From NCBI GenBank assembly GCA_015499995.1, contig JADNRV010000065.1, positions 62,001 to 126,000 of the forward strand: DNA of 64,000 bases. The letters run 5' to 3'. The stretch is from Flammula alnicola (lineage: Eukaryota > Basidiomycota > Agaricomycetes > Agaricales > Strophariaceae). Each line of letters starts with the position of its first letter. The first letter of the stretch is position 1. Below, one piece after another: positions 46,000-56,973 of this stretch. Below the pieces are notes generated by a model. That model searched no databases. It was not told the origin of the DNA and worked only from the letters and a program-made list of their open reading frames with translations. The translations under genes were made by a program, and so were the position numbers.

Positions 46000-46412
46000 G
46001 TCATCATCGATTGTCGGGGTATCAGCGAGAGCCTGGTGAAAGAGCTCTCGCCTATGACCCGCCCTCGCTTGGGTTGGCGTGCGTACGGCGCCCGCAAACT
46101 CATGTATCTCGATGCGCGAGACGACAACGAGGAAGACCTCAAGCTCGGCCAAGACGAGTGCGATGAGAGCCGTGTCGTGTTGAAGACGTTGTATTCGTGG
46201 CAAATAGTGGATGCTGTGCAGGCGGGCAAGGAGAAGCGCCGCAAGACGATGTCGAGGTGGACTGCGAGCGACTTGTCGACTGGGGTGAGCAATTTGTCGA
46301 CTGGGGCGAGCGATCAGAAGGGTGTCATGATTGGATGCTCGGCGAGGCGGTGGTCTCCTGGTGGGCGGAGGGCGACTGTTGGGACTATAGGGCTGGGAAT
46401 CGGAGTTAAATA
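46000..46412 (+). pseudogene. acidic open frame downstream of the cyclin fragment
   Basis: SLVKELSPMTRPRLGWRAYG, ARKLMYLDARDDNEEDLKLG and DESRVVLKTLYSWQIVDAVQ read continuously. After a likely single-base loss near 46244 the frame continues as DDVEVDCERLVDWGEQFVDW. The composition is coding-like but no family is recognised, and it is not shown to be joined to the cyclin fragment. Confidence 0.3.
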
Positions 46413-48079
46413 ATGACGGCTGCAGGAGCATGTATGCCATGTTTATCGTACTGTAGGTTAACATTGTATGTATTGCGTGTGCTACATTGGAACTCATCAA
46501 TATAGTTTATTACCTCCTCTTTCGTGAGGTCCTGTAAAGGTGCCTGGCTTCGGGGCAGACTACGCGGCAGCCTACCGGTATAACGCCGTTACAACGGAGA
46601 TGGATTCCCTAACAGGTGTTGTAACGGTCCGGCTGGTTGTTACAACCTCTGTTACAAACATTTTCATTTTTGTGGAAACCCGTTGTCACACCAGCTGATC
46701 GTTAAGGGCGTGATAACGCGTGAGAATGCGTGACAACCAAAAATAGACTTTTGGGACACAGTACACGAAGCGATGCGCACTGCGCTTGTGCTGCCTGCCC
46801 CATGCATGATAGAGACTGCAGATGGAGAAAGCCGTGCCTTGGCTACGCTACGTCACTCAACGCAGTACTCTTGATTGTAAACACTCACGATGCCAGCTGC
46901 CAGTGCAGATGCGAACAGCCAGAGGACAACATTACACCCACACAATATTACTTCGCGAAACAGTCCTCGAACCCGCTCGACAACGGAAGAGCAAATCTTA
47001 ACGACCGCCGCCATGTGTACGAGCAAGAAGGACGGGAAGAACTCAGTGAAGCCCTCGATTCGTTGTTAGACATAGTAGGGGCGACTCTGCCGCCATGTGT
47101 ACGAGCAAGAAGGACAGGAAGAACTCAGCGAAGCCCTCGATTCATTGTTAGACGTAGTAGGGGCGACTCTGCTGCAATGCCCCCACGAAGGTGAGCCCAT
47201 TTTGTGCAGACGACTAGAGCTCATGCCTGGGCTCGTCGTTTGTTTTCACATTGGCCTTGTTTACTGATCTGCTCCTTTTTATACCAGAATCAGCTTTCAG
47301 CCACGGTACGCAGGCAGGAATCCCCTGCGTACCGCGGCAGCTGAGGCTTTAAAGGTCACCCAAAGGACGCGTCTTCTCAACGAGGAACCTGACAAGGCGA
47401 TGCTAGCCTGGTGCTACTTCTCGACTTAAGCATTACGGCAGTTCAAAGCTTCCGTATGGAGTGTAATTAGCGAACAGCCAGAGCCCTCAATGCACAGCGC
47501 AGGCTACGACGACTCTAACGATACAGCCATTAGGCATTGATTCGATGACGCTCGGAATGTACGAGCGCGAGGAGGCTGAGGTGTAGATTGCGTATAGCAG
47601 GGGCGGCGGGGGGTGCGGCTTTGGCTGCTTCGGCTCATCGAAGATGGTACTTTACCAACGACGGATGAACATTACCAACAACGGATGAACAGCAGCTATT
47701 TACACGGTATGTCTTAGCAACGGTATTGCAACTCTTATTTTCTGACTTCAAAACAGGAAAGACGCGACACTGCGCGAAGTGTTGACCATGCCCAGGAATA
47801 CCGCCCCACATGTAGCAGAATATCGACACCCACTCGCACGCTTTTCTTTCCGGACAGTCTCTGCAGACCCAAGCAACAAGGGCCGTTTCTCGCAAAAGGA
47901 CATCGGAATGGTCTACTCTTGTGACAACCAACCCGCCGTCCTGACAAGTTCGAGCTCTGGCATCCCCCCTACGCTGCGCGGTGTCCCCCAGATTGAAGTC
48001 TTAGGGTTTAGGGTTAGAATTAGTTTCCCACGTGTCAGGATGCCAAAGAGCGATCCTCGTCCACTCTTCATCACACCTC
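46413..48079. other. intergenic, probable transposon terminal sequence
   Basis: The segment 46570-46740 is dense in GTTACAAC/GTTGTAAC motifs in both orientations (GTATAACGCCGTTACAACGG, GGTTGTTACAACC), resembling the subterminal repeats at the Plavaka left end. A short inverted repeat (GGTACGCAGG...CCTGCGTACC) lies at 47298-47330. Neither could be tied to defined ends. The left end of the following CACTA element should also be here but was not located. No gene is recognised. Confidence 0.4.
47007..47170. repeat. 82-bp unit, two tandem copies
   Basis: Units 47007-47088 and 47089-47170 both run from GCCGCCATGTGTACGAGCAA to GGGGCGACTCT and differ at only a few positions. The repeat length is not a multiple of three, and no coding role is evident. 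Confidence 0.85.
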
Positions 48080-51000
48080 ATGTCTTCATACAAACGAAAG
48101 CGAAAACCTCTTCCTAAACGCCCTTGCCCGTGCTGCGGAGACATCTTAACTGAGAAATCTATTGCACGTCATCTTGACGGAAAACATCTTCCAACTCGGA
48201 TTCAAGTTCAGCAGGCAGTAGCAGCAGCGGCTCAGAATCTCCCTTCTCCCTCAATACCAGATGAGCTCTTGAGCAACTTAAGCGATGATGATACCGGACG
48301 ATCTGATGGCGGTTTTGACTTTGTTCAACCAGACTTTACAGCTCAGGCTGAACACCTGCACCCTGGGGCCGCTCATGAACCAGATACTACGGCTGATAAT
48401 TTGGACTTCGAAGACTTGGATTTTACTGGACAAGATACTGTCAATAACCCGGAACTAGATGAAGTTGTTCGTAATACCTGGTCTGGTCGTCGGGCTACAG
48501 TTGAGGACTACGAATCTGATGTCGAGGATGAGGACTATGAATCTGATGCCGAGGATGAAGCACCGCCCAAAGGAAAAGCACCACCTAGACACGAGAGAGA
48601 CTTGGATGAAGAGGATTTCTCAGACTTTGACTTTAACCGGGATAATTTTGGAATGGGCATGGGCGGTGGTCTCGGGGAAGAGGATTTGATAGACGAGGAT
48701 CTTGAGCGATTAATTGCTCAATTCGGTATGTTTATCCATCCTATAAACTCACCCCGCCATGCATTTACTAACCCTCAGAATTTCTAGCTGAAGAATTAAT
48801 GGACGATGACCTTGATATGCTCCGAACTTTTGCTTTGAAAATCGAAGATCATCTATCTGACCAGACTTGGTCGAAAATCAGGCATACCTACCATCCACAC
48901 AACATACCTTCGCTTAAGGTTACAAGAGCTCGCGTGGAGTTCCTTGCTGCTTATCGGCCTGTTGCGTATGACTGCTGTATCAACTCATGCATCTGTTATG
49001 TCGGTCCACATGCAGACAAAACTCAGTGCCCATATTGTGATGAACCGCACAAGAATCATCTTTGCCGTCCTTGGAAGACCTTCACATACTCCCCGATCAT
49101 CCCTCATCTCCTCACCGCCTTCAAGAACCCTGAGGCGGCCGTGCGCATGCTATATCGCGCCAAGTTCACCTCTCAGCCGGATGTCGTATCAGATATATGG
49201 GACGGAGACAACTACAAGAAACTTAAAGAGGAATATGTCACTATTGGCGGCGTTAAGCAAAACCACAAGTTCTTTAGCGACGACCGCGACATTGCGCTGG
49301 GACTTTCACTTGATGGCTTCTGCCCTTTTAAGCAACGTAGTCAAACTTGCTGGCCTTTGATTCTTTTCAACTACAACCTGCCGCCAGATATACGTTTCCA
49401 CTTACACAACATTCTCTGTGCTGGCGTTATTCCTGGTCCTTTCAAGCCAAAAGATGCTGATTCCTTTGTCTATCCGCTTGTGGACGAACTTCTGGAATTC
49501 TTATCCGGGGTTTCAGCATTTGACATTACGACAAATCAATGCTTTTCACTGCATGCTTATCTCGTGGCCGTTTTCGGAGATATTCCTGTGATATCGATGA
49601 TCATGTGCATGAAGGGTCACAATGCGATCTTCCCTTGTTGGATGTGCACAATCAAAGGTGTCCGTGTGCCTGACAGCCGAAACACCACCCACTATGTTCC
49701 TCTCTATCGCGCAAACCATCCAGTTGTGCTGGCACCTGGGGACAATGCAGAGATTCCTATCTATGACCCCGCTGATCTTCCTCTCCGTACACATGACGAG
49801 TTTCTGGAGCAGGCTCGACATGTCCAATTTGCACCCAATGGTGCCGAGGAGCAACGCCGTGCGAAAGCGTGTGGAATCAAGGGAATCCCACTTCTTTCCC
49901 ATCTCCCATCACTTTTGTTTCCGGTTTCATTCCCTTTTGACTTCATGCACCTTATCTGGGAAAATCTGATAAAGAATCTTGTCTTATTGTGGACCGGACA
50001 ATTCAAGGGCTTGGACGAAGGCTGCGAGTCTTATGAGCTTGGTCCTGGCGTATGGGAGGCAATCGGAGAGGCCACAAAAGCTTCCGGTTCCACCATACCA
50101 TCGTCGTATGCGACCGCTAGACCACAGAATGTCGCAGAAGATGCCTCTGCTTGTACGGCGGACTCGTGGTCTTTTTGGGCGCTTTATCTCGGACCTGTTC
50201 TGCTCCGGGGGCGCTTCAAAAAGGAGATTTACTATAAGCATTTTGTTAAGCTGATCGAGCTTTTAAATATTTGTCTCCAGTTCGAGATAACAAAGGACGA
50301 GATCGCGGAGGTCAGAGTCGGCTTTCAAGAGTGGGTCACAACATTTGAACGGTCAGTTTTTTTCCGTTTCATATGCACTCAAAAGCTGACTTGTATTTTC
50401 ATATCTTAGAATCTACTATCAACATTCTCCTGACCGTGTGTCGGCATGTCCGCTTACAGTCCATGCGCTCTTACATATTGCTGATGGAATCGAAGCAATG
50501 GGGCCAGTGTGGGCATACTGGGCATTTCTGATGGAGCGCTTCTGCGGGCACCTACTGCGCTGCATTAAAAGCCGTCGCCATCCTTTTGCTAACATTGATT
50601 CATACGTTACAGCTGTCGCACAATTGGATCAGATAAAAAATCGATACAATGTTCACGATCAGCTAGCCCTTCTGCCGCTGAAGGAAGGAAATTCTCATGA
50701 ATTTGCCTTCAATGAATGTAAGTCTTCTCATGTATTCCTTCCATCTCTGTTCTCTGATTGCTTCACGATTGACAGATCCCACGTCAGTATTGTGTTTTCC
50801 GCGCCAAAAACATCCCGATATTCCCGACAGTCTTTACTCTATTATCGTCGCCACGCTAGCTACTCATTATAACACAACACGCGCCATCGTCAAGCATCAC
50901 TTCTCAGCTCAACAGGTCGAATTTTGGGGGAAATTTCGCCAGCTCGGAGGCGGGGATACCATGAGAGCTGCGCGATTGTCCAGTCCAATGCAGAGGATAG

Positions 51001-51424
51001 GCGCGATGCTTCCCATGTCAGAGTGCATACTGTTCCTTAGCCTTCACCGATATCCCTCGTAATAACATGGTTTCAGTATGAACTATACGTCGACAAGTAT
51101 ACGAACCAACCACGGAGGAAGCCCAAACTCGAACTCAAGACATTTTACGGCCAAATTCAACAGATAATACTTGTGCGCATGCCGGCTACGCCACAACTTG
51201 GACTTGTCGATCCTGAAACAGTCATCCTCGCGTCAATAAAGAATTGTCCCATTGAGCGCCATAACGACCTCGACATGCACTACTACCGGAATGAACAAGG
51301 ACGCACAGAGGTCGTCGATATTGCAGCCATTCAGTGTTTAGTCGGCCGCGTTTTCGATCGAGGTTGGTGGGTCATTATTGACCGTAGCGGAAAGTTAGCT
51401 TGTGCAGAAGCATTCGCAGAATAG
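48080..51424 (+). CDS. CACTA (EnSpm) superfamily Tnp2 transposase
   Basis: Transposase of a CACTA DNA transposon (Tnp2, PF02992-like). The start MSSYKRKRKPLPKRPCPCCG has a C2H2-type finger (CPCCGDILTEKSIARHLDGKH) and is followed by a long acidic linker to about residue 215. The catalytic part begins CCINSCICYVGPHADKTQCP with YCDEPHKNHLCRPWKTFTY, and continues DIWDGDNYKKLKEEY, FFSDDRDIALGLSLDGFCPF, QTCWPLILFNYNLPPDIRFH, DIPVISMIMCMKGHNAIFPC, FPVSFPFDFMHLIWENLIKN and MERFCGHLLRCIKSRRHPFA. The C-terminus YYRNEQGRTEVVDIAAIQCL, VGRVFDRGWWVIIDRSGKLA ends at 51424. Four short introns (48725-48786, 50353-50409, 50718-50775 and about 51060-51075) are needed. No frame break was found in the 1.6-kb main exon, so this is the best candidate for an active transposase here. 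Confidence 0.85.
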
Positions 51425-51734
51425 AGTGGTAGGACAGCCCTAACTTACTAGGACATTGCTACCTGTAGTTGTACATGGTTCGATACTTAAATACTACGTT
51501 ACTTGAGCCATTAAATTGTACTTTATAAGCTGAAATACATTCAACCAACAGCCCCCAGCATAGATACAGTCTTGGGGGTAATATTTCCCCGAAAACCCAG
51601 TAAATAAATTACCAGCCCCACAACCAGGAAAAACTCCTGATTTGCCTTTTCCTTGTCAACTCCCAGGAAAACCAGGAAGAAGTTTTTTTCCCCAGTGTGA
51701 CCAGTTGTCATCCCCGGCCGTAGGGTTCATAGTG
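48080..51734 (+). mobile_element. CACTA transposon, right end defined, left end not found
   Basis: The right terminus at 51721-51734 is TAGGGTTCATAGTG, the complement of CACTATGAACCCTA, as expected for a CACTA element. Inside it lie subterminal repeats of the CCAGGAAAA type (51640-51690). The left terminus should be upstream of 48080 but no matching CACTA sequence was recognised, so the element may be truncated or its left end diverged. Confidence 0.65.
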
Positions 51735-51959
51735 ACCCGAAGGACATATAGGCTAAAGAAGGAAGCATAAAATGAGTTGCATTGTCAGTGAGATAAAATT
51801 TGGCTTCCTTACGCCTGTACATATATCACGGCGACTACCTGTCGTGCGTGAATCATTGAGGGCTCCACTATTTAAACAAAACAGAGAAAGAAATGAGTAG
51901 ACTCACTGCCAGTGCAATTTGTAGCTATTCAAGCAGACGTAAATGTCAGCAAGGCGATT
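51735..51959. other. flank between the CACTA end and the DUF6534 remnant
   Basis: Probably 3' sequence of the DUF6534 gene, degenerated; a minus-strand stretch reading LADIYVCLNSYKLHW may be an exon remnant. Confidence 0.3.
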
Positions 51960-52496
51960 AAATCAAAAGGCAGGACAAGAACCTTGTACATCCTGGATAT
52001 CGCGAAGGAAGACGACGGCATCGTCCATTAATGATGAAGAGTGAAGCAAAGGTATGACTTACGAATACATGACTTGCTGAGCTCTGATTTCTCCAAAATT
52101 GTTGATGAGATAATGATAAATACTCTGGATAGCGAATGTCACGTAGGTAGTGGATATCACTCTGCGAAGACGCATGAATGAGGGCCAGTATTCTGGGCTT
52201 AAGTCGCCCGCAAGAGCGGCTCACAAAAGGATGGCGACCTAGAGGACACCTTTTTAGCCCCGCTACATTAACAAATGCAGGAGTATCCACCATACAAATA
52301 TCTTTTGGGATTGTCTATCATTGGGATAGTCGCGATAATATATGTAAACTTGCAGGGCGATCGCTCCAAATAGACTGAAGGAAGAAGTGAGTTAGACGAC
52401 CATGAGGACCAGAATCGAGGCAATAAATACATACACAGAAGCCCCAATTGTCCCGAGATACATTGCGCCCATCGTATTTTGGATTGTGACCTTCAT
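51960..52496 (-). pseudogene. DUF6534-type membrane protein, degraded
   Basis: Basidiomycete membrane family of unknown function. Exon 1 from 52496 reads MKVTIQNTMGAMYLGTIGAS. After a short intron, exon 2 reads SLFGAIALQVYIYYRDYPND, the family's LFG-x-QVYxYY signature, then RQSQKIFVWW with a stop soon after. A later exon on the same strand reads FAIQSIYHYLINNFGEIRAQ, typical of the second to third helix region. The downstream helices and the usual cytosolic tail are not recognisable before the CACTA terminus at 51734, so the gene is truncated or badly eroded; the transposon may have removed its 3' half. Confidence 0.55.
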
Positions 52497-52911
52497 GTTA
52501 TCTTGGCGAGGAGTGGTTTTGGAGGTAAGTAAACACCTGATGTGGTAATGCCAGTGAACGCGGGTGATATTTCAGTAGTTGTAGAGTGCAGACCAGCGAT
52601 AGCGCTTTCGGAGTTGAGTTATGTTACGCGACCAGCGCGGGGATGGGACGGAGGCTTAGCCATATCCTATAGTCTCATATTTATCTCAGTCATTCTATTT
52701 CGTGATGAAATCTTAGGAACATTTGCCAGAGGTTCAGAGTTTGTCTCATCTACCATCAACCCAAAAAGTCGTCAACGGGAGGCATCATAAATGGAGGAAG
52801 TTTATGTCATAATAGAACTCCTTGACAGATTGACCGTTCGAATGCTCCAGATGATCAAGTGGGTAATCAAAGAGATGAAGCCCTGCAACTCAACAGATCA
52901 TTGATCAACAT

Positions 52912-53270
52912 TCATCGCTCTTCATGAAACTTGAAGTGCTCCGCTGGTCCCTCCGAGTCACGCGTAGCCTGTGGAAGTTAAAAATTCTTTGGTATGGGTA
53001 ATGTTGGAGTCGGGCGTGTAAGGGTTTACTTACCTTCGGTCCGAAAATACATTTAATAAGGTCAGCTGAGCATATGAAGGCAGAAGCGCCCACTACATCA
53101 GTAAAATAACATGCCCTTTTCAAGTCCTTTTCTGACACTTTTGCCGCTTTCGCTTTGAGAGCCCTTTTGTTGGAGATTCTCACTGGCTTTGATCCGGCTT
53201 TTTGATCAATTTTGGCACTTTTGCCGGTTCCACCGCTTTGGGATTCTGCAACTTTTGAATCTTGCTAGAA
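52912..53270 (-). CDS. small lysine-rich hypothetical protein, 5' end not located
   Basis: The minus strand gives SKVAESQSGGTGKSAKID, QKAGSKPVRISNKRALKAKA, AKVSEKDLKRACYFTDVVGA, SAFICSADLIKCIFGPK, then a GT-AG intron (about 53030-52972) and a last exon ATRDSEGPAEHFKFHEER with a stop at 52912-52914. The frame is continuous and joins cleanly at the intron. No ATG is visible at the start, so an upstream exon is probably missing from this model. No family is recognised; the basic N-terminal part could bind nucleic acid, but this is only a guess. Confidence 0.35.
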
Positions 53271-54485
53271 TATCTATATTGAGCTTATATAGCTGGATGT
53301 GAATAGATTTAACATTGTAGGATTCCTATTCCTTTCTGCTGTGCCGCATCAGGATGGGTGCATGAAGCGATGTAATGTGATTTTTTGCTAAGGCAATTCA
53401 GTCTCTGACATACACGTGACGTTACCGCCATTCCCGAACTTCCGTCTCGTTCCAGATCGATAACCTTCTCTCTTTCTTTCTCTTTCCTCTCTCCTCTCTT
53501 CCGCCGCCCAGCTACTCAAGACTCCCAGATGCTTGACTTGTGGGAGTCAATTCATGCTATTCTAGACTCGGTAAGTCTGACATTGCAAGGTATATGTTTG
53601 CTCTGCCTGCAGGCTGATCATTTTCCAGCGAGCGGCAGTCATGCCTTACTGGGAGGTAAGTGTGCATTATGTTTATCGGAGCAGATATAACTTACTCGGC
53701 ACTCTAGCATCCCCTTCCGTCCTCCCCGCTGGCAAGTTAACTAAGGTAATGTCGTCAATGCAGTGGCACTGCAAGCTGACACTCACCTTTTGAATTACAG
53801 GGTTGTCATTACCATTCCAAAGCATCGCAGTGGGCAGCTCACGAAGATCAACCAATCAAATCAGCGGTCAACCCTCTCTATCCAGGTGGGTTGGATACTG
53901 TGTTGGATGGGAATGAAACTCACTTCCTCCTTTGAATACAGACGTTAATTGGTGATAATGGTGTTCTGCTCATGGCCCAGCGGCTGCTCGTCGCTCCTTC
54001 GAGGGGTTGGGTGTTTGCGGTGGATGATGGCGAGTAGAGCAAAGGCGCAGGTGGGTGTGATAAGTATTCTGGTGGCCATGATAGATATGATGCAGGTAAG
54101 CAACCTGAATGCGATGCAACGAGGACAGGACACCGACACCATCCTGTCTCAGGAAGAGAGGCATTGAGCTCGTCGATGATGACAGTGAATTAGATTAGCT
54201 ACGTAGTACTGTAGTGCAATTATTATTATCTTCAATACAAATGCTTTTCTCGCTACTTTCCGTGCTTTGAAAACACTTTAAGAGATCCTTTTAGAATGCT
54301 TTGCAAGTCACTTCTACATAGCTTTTACCTCTTTGAAAAGAGGAAGATCTTTTCGAAGCGCTTTGAAAGTGCTTTGAAAGCCTAAGGCCTTCGTCCTCAA
54401 AAGCGTCAATCACTTTCCCTCTTTTGACTCTTTCAATGCTTTCAAAAGCGTAAAAAGCGAGCAAAAGGGGAATTGTTATTTTACT
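53271..54485. other. intergenic, self-complementary AAAGC-rich repeats
   Basis: Short exon-like frames at 53520-54167 could not be assembled into a gene. From about 54260 to 54470 the sequence is made of CTTTGAAAAGC and GCTTTCAAAAGCG motifs on both strands, a low-complexity region able to fold on itself. Its origin is unknown; it abuts the CACTA-like element. Confidence 0.4.
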
Positions 54486-55929
54486 GATGTATGAAACCTA
54501 TGCCCGGTAGCAAGACCTGGGTTAACAGGGAATAATTCTTTTTTCCAGGTCTAACCAGGAGTCGACTGGTAAAAGTCATTTCGGTAAATTTTACCAGTCA
54601 TCAGACAGGTAATTATTGTCTTCATTTCACGGGATTTTTTTCCTTGTTTCACCTGGCTATATGGATTCTCTGAGGGATATTGAGCTTAAGTTGTACTTCT
54701 ATTCTAAATACTATCCATGTACTTATATTTGGGGATTAAGCACTCAAGTGTTTAAGTTTTCTTCAAGTAGTGCTTCGGAGCAAAAAACCTAAGTAACAAT
54801 TTCTAAGTCCAAAAGCGGGCCGGCGTGAAAACCGTGAGACTCGAAACCCCGCCGCGCAGTCGCTGCGTGGATTTCAGAATTCACGCTCAGTTCTGAATTA
54901 CCACAATGTCCATCTGCATCTCCCAGCTCCTCCAATGGTTGATTTTCTTGTAAGTATCCATTTGCCGAACTGGATGAAATTTCACATTACTAGTGGATTG
55001 TGGCGGAGAGAAGATTGAACATTGAACGTTGAACGTTGGCAGGATTCTGTGCTATTGTCAGCCACCATGCCAGTCATTAAAAGTCTTCATACACTGCCTT
55101 TCTTATCTTGCAACCTCGATTCCTCTAGTTTGAAACATTTGCCTGAGGTAAGTCCCATCTTCCTCTATCGTAAATTGGCTGAATCCTTCTTTGCCATTAG
55201 CCGCTGTTAAGTCAATTTGGCTTCTCTCGCTCATCTCCTGGAGACTTTTGGTGCTGTGATGTATATTTTTGTTACCCTTTTGGCGATTGTCATGTCGTCT
55301 TCACCGTGCATGGGTATCTTCACACTCCTGCCCTACTGACCCACCCAATTATTCCATTCCTCGCCTTAAGCTGGATTCAATGCTTTGGCATCGCTGTTTT
55401 GGCCCTATTAGAATGTTGAAGAACAATGCGACAGACCAACCGTCGACAACGTGAGTGATGGTGAGTAGGCCCGTTATTCGATTCAGTTTCAGTAGTACTC
55501 TGTAATTATTATGTCGTCATATTACTACCACATTCTCCTTTCATACCACTAGATATCATTTACATTAACTAGTATTAATTCAATTGCTTTAAACAATCCA
55601 TAGACCATCAAACCTGAGAAAAAAACACCTGAATACAAGTAAAAGTAGCCGTGAATGCCAGGAAAATGAGTGCTTTGCCAGCCTCGGCCCTCAGGGAAGA
55701 TTCCTTGTGAAACCAGACAAAATTACCAGCCAAACCCTCACCAGATGGAACCGGGAATGGTGGCCATGGCGCAGGTAATTATTCCTAGCTTGCTCCTAGT
55801 TACAGAATTCCTCGTCCGACGGGGAATATGCCAGCCATACCAAGTATTTTTCCTGGCCAAACGAGGAAATTTTACCTGAAGGACAGGCTTTCAAACTGGG
55901 AAATCTTCCCTGTCCTGGGGTTCATAGTG
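54486..55929. mobile_element. non-autonomous CACTA element
   Basis: The right end GGGGTTCATAGTG (55917-55929) has the same last ten bases as the autonomous CACTA terminus at 51734. The left end near 54487 (TATGAAACCTATGCCCGG) is a mutated version of the expected CACTATGAACCCTACGGCCG. Both flanks carry repeated CCAGGTAATTATT or CCAGGAAAA motifs in the subterminal 300 bp. No transposase is encoded. It was probably mobilised by a Tnp2 like the one next to it and is now old, judging from its decayed left end. Confidence 0.6.
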
Positions 55930-56035
55930 GCCTGTCAGGGTGTCCATGTCATTCCCAACTACTTAAGTAACAAGATTGTGCCTTGATTTCATTTCATTTT
56001 CGGACTTCCCAGATTCAGCCTGATAATTCGTACTA

Positions 56036-56973
56036 CAGTTGACTCCCTCATAACCCATACCCCTCGGTGGACGGCCCAAGGTATGGGTTATCGGGGGTTA
56101 TGGGCCAATAGAGGGATGCTAAAAATAGATTCGATAAATCTCAGAAGAATTAGGGTCGCTGGCGGTCAAATTTATGCTAAACTATGGCAATTGACATTCA
56201 CGAATGCCTCTAGTATGCTTGTAAGGGGATCATTCGAGTCATCTATGCCTAGTGATGTGCGGGCCCGGCTTTGTCACAGGCCCATCACAGGCCGTGGAAA
56301 AGCCCGATTGAGTTTCGGCGGCAATGTTGGTTGCACTTAGAATTTGTCAACATTTTCAGACTCAGATCAGCAATGTGAAACGGAATCTTAAAAAAAATTT
56401 GAAAAATTTAAATAAGGAAATTTTAAATTTAATTATTTTTAGAATTTGACTTCAAATTTACATTCCGGTCACCGTTGCCGTTCGGAAACACTTTTTCTGT
56501 TTTTGGTAGTGTGACTGTGAAAAGTGTGACATCAACAGGGCTTTTCAGGGCTTTTGCTGGGCCTGTGTCACAGGCCGGGCCCGCACATCACTATCTATGC
56601 CTTGAGGGCCTTGTGACGGTGGCTCGGGAGGAAGTTGACACCATCAGAGTCGTGAGAAAACTGTCGGAGGTGGTGTTTTTGGGGTAAAATTAGGTCAAAA
56701 AGGTCAGTTGTGAGCTGTTGAGTGGCTGCTGTAGCATATCATTCGTGATGGATACCTGGGAAAGTTATAATTTAACCCCGAATCCACAATTTCAGGCCTA
56801 ATATAGTGCCAAAACCTATGGGTTTTGCCTGCCGGGGGTATGGGTTATGGGTTATCGCGGTTGTATGGGTTATGGTATGCATTTCCCTGTGAACCAACTT
56901 GGTGGACCGAAAAAGGTATGGAGTATAAGGGGTTATGGGTTATCTAAGGTATGGGTTACGAGGGAGTCAACTG
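56036..56973. mobile_element. 938-bp Tc1/mariner-like non-autonomous element (586 bp without the nested hAT)
   Basis: Terminal inverted repeats CAGTTGACTCCCTC followed by a near-identical TAACCCATACC at both ends, flanked by TA at 56034-56035 and 56974-56975. This is the target preference of Tc1/mariner (pogo/Fot-like) elements. Internally, both halves repeat ATGGGTTATGGGTTAT motifs. No transposase is encoded. It is interrupted by a hAT element at 56250-56593. Confidence 0.85.
56250..56593. mobile_element. 344-bp non-autonomous hAT-type element nested in the Tc1/mariner element
   Basis: Ends share the inverted repeat TAGTGATGTGCGGGCCCGGC (20 bp), with related sequence beyond. The flanking 8-bp duplication is TCTATGCC (56242-56249 and 56594-56601). 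The AT-rich centre (about 56380-56460) has no coding capacity. Nesting shows it arrived after its host element. Confidence 0.9.

Noticed and set aside
46570..46740. Possible right end of the Plavaka element or left end of the CACTA element
   Set aside because: GTTACAAC motifs are suggestive, but neither a matching inverted terminus nor a target duplication could be shown, so no boundary was placed here.
48001..48026. Telomere-like TTAGGG motifs (cttagggtttagggttag)
   Set aside because: Only two to three imperfect units in the middle of gene-bearing sequence; too short to claim an interstitial telomere or a healed break.
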